Assembly (NCBI RefSeq): GCF_002632485.1
Contig: NZ_NIBU01000003.1
Span: forward strand, 91,833 to 155,832
Direction of reading: 5' to 3'
DNA from: Xenorhabdus innexi
GTDB lineage: Bacteria > Pseudomonadota > Gammaproteobacteria > Enterobacterales > Enterobacteriaceae
DNA: 64,000 nucleotides
The translations under genes were made by a program, and so were the position numbers. The notes beneath the pieces are model-generated. The model did no database searches, was not told where the DNA came from, and was given only the letters and a program-made list of their open reading frames with translations. Shown piece by piece: positions 58,981 through 64,000 of the stretch; within the stretch, counting starts at the first letter, position 1, and each line of letters begins with the position of its first letter.

Positions 58981-60588
58981 TTGATGAATCATAAACTGTA
59001 TCTTAAAGGCAATGTTATTGCCGAACCGCTCTGGAATCAGTGGTATGCTTGGTCATTTCTGATTCAACCTATTACAGCGGCTTATATCAACGAACACCAT
59101 TTACGCGTCCTTGAATCCTACATTGAAGCACCGGATCTACATGCAATTGCATCTAAAAAATCGGCATTACGCGGTGGGGCATTTTTGGAAAATAATAGTG
59201 ATGTAACGGCAATACAGGATTTGATTGATCGCACTAAAACCCGGCTGAGTAAACATCGTGAATTGGTTCAGGCCATTAAAAAACTGGACAGGTTATTACA
59301 GCAGGAAGCCACGGGTTATTCTCTGGAGTCGTTTTATGATCAGGTTGACGATATTTTAAAAGGATATATCGAGATAGTGTATGATTTGAACGATAATCCT
59401 AAAATTCGTTTTATTGAGCCTTTGTTCTACTTCAGTGAATTCTATGATGAGACGCTGCAAAGTATTTCCCTTTCTGAATCTTGTGCTGATGGGCGCGCTT
59501 TTACATTAAGTAGCCCCCGTTTGGTCAGTGACAATTCTCTCCATTTATCTATCCCTTTCCGAAGTACCCTCTGGGATGAGTTGTTTGCAATGCGCAGCCA
59601 AGGTGTAACGGAAGTACAACTAGATCAATGGTTGGACAGCGCAGCAAATACGTTATCGACGTCGCAACGAGCACTGTTTAAACGCTTTTTTACAACCTTT
59701 CCCCCTGAACAAAAAGCGGATCGGGAATATAAAGGGGAAGGGGTTAGAGTGCGTTATTTTGGTCATGCAGCGATATTATTGCAAACCAAAAACGTTTCTA
59801 TAATGACAGACCCTATCGTCAGTTACCCTCTGGAAAGCGACACCAATCGTTATACCTTCAATGACTTACCTGAAAAAATCGATTATGTGGTACTGACGCA
59901 TAACCATCAGGATCATGTGATGCTTGAAACCTTGTTACAGTTACGACATAAGATAGAGACGATTGTCGTACCTCGAAGTTCTGGCGGAGACTTACAAGAC
60001 CCGTCATTGCGGCTGACATTAAACGCTATTGGTTTTGAAAATGTCATCGAACTGGCAGAACTGCAAACAATCAATTTCGGCAATGGCTGTATAACAGGAT
60101 TACCCTTCTTAGGCGAGCATGGCGATTTGGATGTGAGAAGTAAACTTGCCTTCTGTGTGCAATTATATGATAAACGTTTCCTGTTTGCCGCTGATTCCAA
60201 TAACCTGGAAGATAAACTTTATGAGAGGCTCAGACAAATAGTAGGCAATATCGATTATTTGTTTATTGGTATGGAATGTGCTGGAGCACCAATGTCATGG
60301 CTATATGGCCCTCTTTATACTAAACCTATTTCCTATATAAATAACCAGTCACGCCGATTAAACGGCAGCGGTTTTGAACATGCTTTCAACATTGTCAACC
60401 ATTTCTCTCCACAAGGGGCTTATATTTACGCAATGGGAGCGGAACCTTGGCTGACGTTTATTTCTAGCATTAGCTATGAAGACGATTCTGGGCCGATTAT
60501 AGAGTCAAATCAGTTTGTTGCTGCCTGTCGTAGTAAAGGCATCGACTCAAGAAGGCTTTATGGTAGTGATGAGATGGAGTTGTTATGA
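58981..60588 (+). CDS. MBL-fold metallo-hydrolase with a novel N-terminal region
   Basis: 535 residues. The C-terminal half (about 255-500) is a metallo-beta-lactamase fold of the UlaG/NAPE-PLD type. It has YFGHAAILLQTKNVSIMTDP, the metal motif LTHNHQDH (His307, His309, Asp311, His312), a histidine in FLGEHGDLD (His380) and an aspartate in FAADSNN (Asp405). The first 240 residues are mostly helical and I do not recognise them; a coiled stretch (RTKTRLSKHRELVQAIKKL) is visible. No signal peptide, so cytoplasmic. The substrate is unknown; a phosphodiester, lactone or lipid is plausible. The gene is alone inside an IS630-bounded unit. Confidence 0.82.
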   Translation: MMNHKLYLKGNVIAEPLWNQWYAWSFLIQPITAAYINEHHLRVLESYIEAPDLHAIASKKSALRGGAFLENNSDVTAIQDLIDRTKTRLSKHRELVQAIKKLDRLLQQEATGYSLESFYDQVDDILKGYIEIVYDLNDNPKIRFIEPLFYFSEFYDETLQSISLSESCADGRAFTLSSPRLVSDNSLHLSIPFRSTLWDELFAMRSQGVTEVQLDQWLDSAANTLSTSQRALFKRFFTTFPPEQKADREYKGEGVRVRYFGHAAILLQTKNVSIMTDPIVSYPLESDTNRYTFNDLPEKIDYVVLTHNHQDHVMLETLLQLRHKIETIVVPRSSGGDLQDPSLRLTLNAIGFENVIELAELQTINFGNGCITGLPFLGEHGDLDVRSKLAFCVQLYDKRFLFAADSNNLEDKLYERLRQIVGNIDYLFIGMECAGAPMSWLYGPLYTKPISYINNQSRRLNGSGFEHAFNIVNHFSPQGAYIYAMGAEPWLTFISSISYEDDSGPIIESNQFVAACRSKGIDSRRLYGSDEMELL

Positions 60589-60628
60589 CGCCTTTTTTTC
60601 TGAATCACTGAACGGATGATTGAACCAC

Positions 60629-60760
60629 TTAAATCTGAGATGTCCAGCCCTCTGATGCCAACACAACGGCCTTGATGCGATCACAGACTCGGCTATCACG
60701 AGTGGTATCATGCATTAATTCGAGAGCACGTTTTTGTTCTGGTGTCAGATGAATTTTCAT
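60629..60760 (-). pseudogene. IS630-family transposase N-terminal fragment, right
   Basis: 43 residues on the minus strand, MKIHLTPEQKRALELMHD..., nearly the same as the left fragment but with one alanine codon deleted. It ends ...GWTSQI at a TAA created by the junction with cargo-side sequence. Confidence 0.72.
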
Positions 60761-60820
60761 GGTTGCAAGCATGATCGGACTTGGATAAGAAATCAAGGAT
60801 CTTCAATGGCGATTGGTATA
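60629..60820 (-). mobile_element. IS630-family remnant, right copy (truncated)
   Basis: Retains the outer terminus (complement of TATACCAATCGCCATTGAAG) and the transposase start, but sequence similarity to the left copy stops abruptly after CATCTCAGAT. The inner inverted repeat is missing. Together with the left copy it brackets the MBL-fold gene. Confidence 0.68.
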
Positions 60821-60898
60821 CATTATCATTGATCCTATTTGTCTGTAAAATTCCATGAAAACAAAAAGCGGCATATTATATTGTGTAAAGGTTTTAAG

Positions 60899-61417
60899 AT
60901 GACTCAAGAACAGTCAGGAACTATTGAGTGGGTTGATATTGTCAATGAAGAAAATGAAGTCATCGCGCAGGCAACCCGTCAGCAAATGCGTAATCAAAAT
61001 CTGAGGCATCGGGCAACTTATATTGTTGTGCATGATGGTATGGGAAAAATATTGGTTCAGCACCGTACAGAAACAAAAGATTTTTATCCCGGCAAATTGG
61101 ATGCCACTGCCGGTGGCGTCGTGACAACGGGAGAACAGTTGCTTGAATCTGCCCGTCGTGAAGCTGAAGAAGAGTTGGGAATTGCGGGAATTCCTTTTGC
61201 TGAACATGGGATCTTCTATTACGAAGAAGAAATTTGCCGCATATGGGGAGGGTTATTCAGTTGCGTCAGCCACGGGCCGTTTGCATTACAGGAAAACGAA
61301 GTCTCTGCGGTTTATTGGTTATCTCCTGAAGAAATTACCGCCCGCTGCGATGAGTTTACGCCTGATTCTTTAAAGGCTCTTTCTCTATGGCTGTCACGTA
61401 ATAAAGACCTATCCTGA
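60899..61417 (+). CDS. yfcD: Nudix hydrolase YfcD
   Basis: 172 residues from the ATG at 60899 (AAAGG upstream), giving [20 protein letters not shown] like YfcD; a longer frame to 60839 is rejected. The Nudix box is complete: [20 protein letters not shown] followed by ELGI. Cleaves nucleoside diphosphates linked to another group; the YfcD substrate is unknown, although the sequence resembles isopentenyl-diphosphate isomerase. In E. coli it is near yfcG, as here without the insertion. Confidence 0.93.
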   Translation: MTQEQSGTIEWVDIVNEENEVIAQATRQQMRNQNLRHRATYIVVHDGMGKILVQHRTETKDFYPGKLDATAGGVVTTGEQLLESARREAEEELGIAGIPFAEHGIFYYEEEICRIWGGLFSCVSHGPFALQENEVSAVYWLSPEEITARCDEFTPDSLKALSLWLSRNKDLS

Positions 61418-61486
61418 CCCTCAAATATTGGCTCCTCACTCCGGGGAGTTTTTTGTTGTTCTGAGCTAACTGTGGAGAACAATTAA

Positions 61487-62305
61487 TTGAATATGCGAGC
61501 GATAAACTCATCTTTGAGTATATCGAGAATAGATCGTTTAGTGGTTATTCCATCCGAAGCAGATAATGCATTGTTAGTTGTTCGGAAGCGGCTGGCGGAG
61601 TCGTTGGTCGCGGCTTACCTTCATGGTTCGGCGGTATCTGGCGGTCTTCGTCCCCGCAGTGATGTAGATTTACTGGTCGTCATTAACCAGCCGATGACAT
61701 CTGAGGTTCGTCAATCTCTTGCCGCTGATTTAATGAAAATATCAGGCCGCTATCCGACTGATCCTGATGGTCGTCGTCCTATTGAACTGATTGTTTTTCT
61801 GCATACTGATCTTATCACTTTACCTTATCCTGCCCGAAGTGAATTTGTTTACGGTGAGTGGTTGCGTCATGAGTATGAGGTTAAGGAGATTCCCGACTCA
61901 GTTTGTGACCCGGAATTTACTTTGATACTGGCTCAGTCACAGCGGGAAGCTATACCTCTGATTGGCCCGAGTGCGAAAAGTTTTCTTCCTGCGGTTTCAC
62001 AGCAGGATATTCGCCGGGCTATTAGAGACATTCTGCCTAATTTAATTGAGACCCTACAGGGAGATGAACGAAATGTTCTGCTGACGATGGTGCGTATGTG
62101 GCGAACATTAGTGACAGGTGAACTTGTCCCGAAAGATGCTGCTGCTGATTGGGCGATTGCTCGTCTCCCTGCCACAGAAGCCTCAGTTTTAGCCGATGCT
62201 CGGCAGAGTTACTTGACTGGGGAAGAAGCGGGTTGGGAAAACTATCAGCAAGAGCTGCAAATGACGGTTAATACATTACACGATTGTATACTGATGAGCT
62301 TATGA
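61487..62305 (+). CDS. AadA-like aminoglycoside nucleotidyltransferase
   Basis: 272 residues of the ANT(3'')-type nucleotidyltransferase family. The catalytic motif is YLHGSAVSGGLRPRSDVDLL, with two aspartates for magnesium. Next come RRPIELIVFLHTD and a C-terminal helical domain with LLTMVRMWRTLVTGELVPKD, where AadA has its substrate glutamate and arginine. It may adenylate streptomycin and spectinomycin, but chromosomal homologues can have other roles. The TTG at 61487 has GGAG at nine bases; the ATG at 61493 is an alternative. No integron or IS is attached. Confidence 0.82.
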   Translation: MNMRAINSSLSISRIDRLVVIPSEADNALLVVRKRLAESLVAAYLHGSAVSGGLRPRSDVDLLVVINQPMTSEVRQSLAADLMKISGRYPTDPDGRRPIELIVFLHTDLITLPYPARSEFVYGEWLRHEYEVKEIPDSVCDPEFTLILAQSQREAIPLIGPSAKSFLPAVSQQDIRRAIRDILPNLIETLQGDERNVLLTMVRMWRTLVTGELVPKDAAADWAIARLPATEASVLADARQSYLTGEEAGWENYQQELQMTVNTLHDCILMSL

Positions 62306-62470
62306 TTTTTTTTGGAAATCTAATTGATAGCTGGAATAAAAAAATATTATTTTCTTCACATTTAAATAATGATATACAGATAAAACGTTTCAAATTGAAA
62401 ATATTATATTACTTTTTTGAAAATAAAGTGGCGATGATAAAATGTAAATATTAATTTATGAGACAATAAT

Positions 62471-63622
62471 ATGTTAAAAAATATTCCATATATCATTTTT
62501 GATGCAGAACCATTCTGTTTTGGTCCAATATCCACGACATTAAATATAGTAGAGCAATTAAAGTATCGCAATAAATTAACATCAGATACTAAATTAATTT
62601 TATTAGGTACACTAACCTCTTCTCAATTAGGCGAAAAGTCTAATTTATTTGATATTATTTATGAATGTGATACTACTTCAGTTACTGAGCTTTCTCGCTA
62701 TTCTGAGCTTATCTCAGGAGCAAGTCTTTACATTAATAACACAAGTCCGGGTTCGATCAATTTTGTTGCACAATTGGGTACACCCATTATCTATATTGAT
62801 ACTTTGTTCTGGATGTGGGGTAATCTTCATGTTGATCTGCACCAAACTGAAAAAACGTTCATTCAGAACTTTCATGGGATAGAACGAAACATTACAAAAT
62901 TTGCTGATAAACTGGGTGATTACCAAGTTATACCACCGATTATTTCTGATTCTTTGCAACAATACATAGTGGATGATTCTCCACAAGAAGGAGTATTAAT
63001 TACTCTCGGTGGTATTGATACGGTTTACACCGATACAACAGGTTTTTATGAGCATTTTCTTCAGGAGTTACTAACAACTCCCAGTCTGAAAAATGAAACT
63101 GATATTACGATTGCAGGCGGTGGAAGAACTATTTTAAATCTGGAAAATATACTGGCGAAAACACACCCACATATTCATGTTGGTTGTTTTTCAAGGCATG
63201 ATTTTCTACAAAAATTACATCGAGCGCGTAAAGTATTATCTAATCCGGGGCTGACAACATTTTATGAATGTGTGGCACTGAATAAAGATGTTTTTTTCTT
63301 ACCTCCACAAAATTATAGCCAGCAATTACAGTTGGAGGTCTATCTGCAACATTATTACCCGCCTGAATATGGTTTCTTATGGCAGCCGGAATGCGGTTAT
63401 CCTGAAATCCCCTCATACTTACCAGAAAGAGAGGGGTTAGCATTACTGAAAAAATGCACAGATTCGTTTATTAATAATCCTGTGGAAATAAAACGCGCTA
63501 TAGGAATGATTGAACAATTTCTTTTAAAAGAAAAAATCCCCCCTGATTTTTCTCATGATATTTTTGGAAATAATTCAAATGACACTATTGTGAATTATAT
63601 TGAAAAAAGAATGTCAGACTAA
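62471..63622 (+). CDS. GT-B-like glycosyltransferase, function unknown
   Basis: 383 residues, clearly AT-richer than its neighbours. The C-terminal half has the nucleotide-sugar pattern of GT-B enzymes such as MurG: VLITLGGIDTVYTD, HIHVGCFSRHDFLQKLHRA and LSNPGLTTFYECVALNKDVF. The N-terminus FDAEPFCFGPISTTLNIVEQ is the donor-independent domain. Cytosylglucuronate synthase-type enzymes have a similar outline, but I cannot confirm that. No other sugar or biosynthetic genes are next to it within the window. GAGACAATAAT precedes the ATG. Confidence 0.68.
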   Translation: MLKNIPYIIFDAEPFCFGPISTTLNIVEQLKYRNKLTSDTKLILLGTLTSSQLGEKSNLFDIIYECDTTSVTELSRYSELISGASLYINNTSPGSINFVAQLGTPIIYIDTLFWMWGNLHVDLHQTEKTFIQNFHGIERNITKFADKLGDYQVIPPIISDSLQQYIVDDSPQEGVLITLGGIDTVYTDTTGFYEHFLQELLTTPSLKNETDITIAGGGRTILNLENILAKTHPHIHVGCFSRHDFLQKLHRARKVLSNPGLTTFYECVALNKDVFFLPPQNYSQQLQLEVYLQHYYPPEYGFLWQPECGYPEIPSYLPEREGLALLKKCTDSFINNPVEIKRAIGMIEQFLLKEKIPPDFSHDIFGNNSNDTIVNYIEKRMSD

Positions 63623-63652
63623 AATCCACAATATCCATATGAAGATAAAACT

Positions 63653-63925
63653 TTACTCCGATTTATTGCGTTCCTGTTTTTTACGATATGAGCGCCAACG
63701 GTATCTGGGCCAATAGAAACTAAATAGGATCATCAGTATTGTCAGCGGAGTTCCACAAAAGGTCATAATATTATTTATGGGAACTCCGGCCTGATTGGAA
63801 AGTATATAAAGGCCGGTCGCTTTTGACAAGTACACCAGAATCCAGCCGATGGAAACTTCATGCCATACTCTGTCGTAGATGGGTTTACCATAAACAGAAA
63901 TCTTGGATTCGACTAATAAGTGCAA
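63653..63925 (-). CDS. small membrane protein, hypothetical
   Basis: About 90 residues with two hydrophobic helices (VSIGWILVYLSKATGLYIL and PLTILMILFSFYW) and a basic tail RYRWRSYRKKQERN. The frame opens with a TTG and no clear ribosome binding site, so the start is uncertain. Not recognised. It is divergent from a gene starting at 63987. Confidence 0.5.
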   Translation of the reverse strand: MHLLVESKISVYGKPIYDRVWHEVSIGWILVYLSKATGLYILSNQAGVPINNIMTFCGTPLTILMILFSFYWPRYRWRSYRKKQERNKSE

Positions 63926-63986
63926 TTTCTAAGAAAGGCGGTCAGTTGCTATAGTAGGCATCTTTCTCGCCAAAGGAAAATGCACT

Positions 63987-64000
63987 ATGACCTATACACA
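63987..64000 (+). CDS. start of a gene cut by the window edge
   Basis: ATGACCTATACACA, reading MTYT..., is preceded by AAAGGAAAATGCACT, a good ribosome binding site. TTGCTA-TAGTAG promoter-like elements lie in the preceding 40 bases. Too short to identify. Confidence 0.4.

Larger units (their letters stand above)
58650..60820. mobile_element. IS630-flanked composite unit carrying one cargo gene
   Basis: Both outer ends are the same 22-base sequence in inverted orientation, TATACCAATCGCCATTGAAG at the left (58650) and its complement at the right (to 60820). TA dinucleotides at the ends fit IS630/Tc1 target duplication. The left remnant (58650-58918) and right remnant (60629-60820) share near-identical sequence over about 190 bases. 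Between them lies one 535-residue MBL-fold gene. yfcG and yfcD, close neighbours in E. coli, flank the unit. Neither remnant encodes a working transposase. Confidence 0.72.

Overview
The window comes from an enteric gammaproteobacterium of moderate GC (roughly 40-43% by eye). It is most like the entomopathogenic Morganellaceae, Photorhabdus or Xenorhabdus. This is judged from gene order, protein similarity remembered from those families, ERIC elements and AT-rich accessory blocks. No database search was run. The backbone follows the Escherichia coli order closely: nupC / alaX-alaW tRNAs / gltX / val-lys tRNAs; mlaA-fadL-yfcZ-fadI-fadJ-sixA-smrB; prmB-aroC-yfcA-epmC-yfcL-mnmC-fabB; pdxB-usg-truA-dedA-accD-folC-dedD-cvpA-purF-ubiX; and yfcH-yfcG-yfcD.

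Region by region. 1-4.5 kb holds the end of nupC, a small DUF3820 gene, a VOC protein, a MATE exporter and an AT-rich orphan gene with Ig-like features. 4.5-7.4 kb is translation hardware: two tRNA-Ala(GGC), gltX, and an array Val-Val-Val-Lys-Lys-Val that looks like the E. coli valU-valX-valY-lysV operon enlarged by duplication. 7.5-10.6 kb is a three-gene operon mtnK-mtnA-aldolase where E. coli has the xap genes. Its gene content fits the DHAP shunt for salvage of 5'-methylthioadenosine and 5'-deoxyadenosine. 10.8-15.3 kb is accessory: a cysteine-cluster protein, a secreted alpha/beta hydrolase, a PEP mutase/isocitrate lyase family enzyme, a family 9 glycosyltransferase and an orphan.

15.5-23.6 kb carries lipid functions (mlaA, fadL, fadI, fadJ, with FadR-like boxes before fadL and fadI), then sixA and smrB. 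23.7-31.8 kb is a complete histidine-utilisation cluster, hutI-hutG-hutC and hutU-hutH-permease. It sits between smrB and prmB, with the same 10-bp palindrome in front of each half. 32-41.3 kb returns to the backbone, interrupted after yfcL by a coiled-coil protein made of tandem repeats and a GNAT acetyltransferase. fabB has adjacent FadR-like and FabR-like boxes. 41.4-46.6 kb is accessory: tctCBA tricarboxylate transport genes and a DMT exporter divergent from an AraC-type regulator.

46.8-56.7 kb is the pdxB-to-ubiX backbone, with a perfect PurR box before cvpA-purF and a 193-bp ERIC element after purF. From 56.8 kb yfcH, yfcG and yfcD remain, but a 2.2-kb unit lies between yfcG and yfcD. 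It is bounded by two inverted IS630-type remnants and carries one large metallo-beta-lactamase-fold gene. The right end holds an AadA-like nucleotidyltransferase, an AT-rich GT-B-like gene and a small membrane protein. The most interesting features are the IS630-bounded cargo gene, the mtnK-mtnA-aldolase operon, the repeat-built coiled coil and the duplicated tRNA array.
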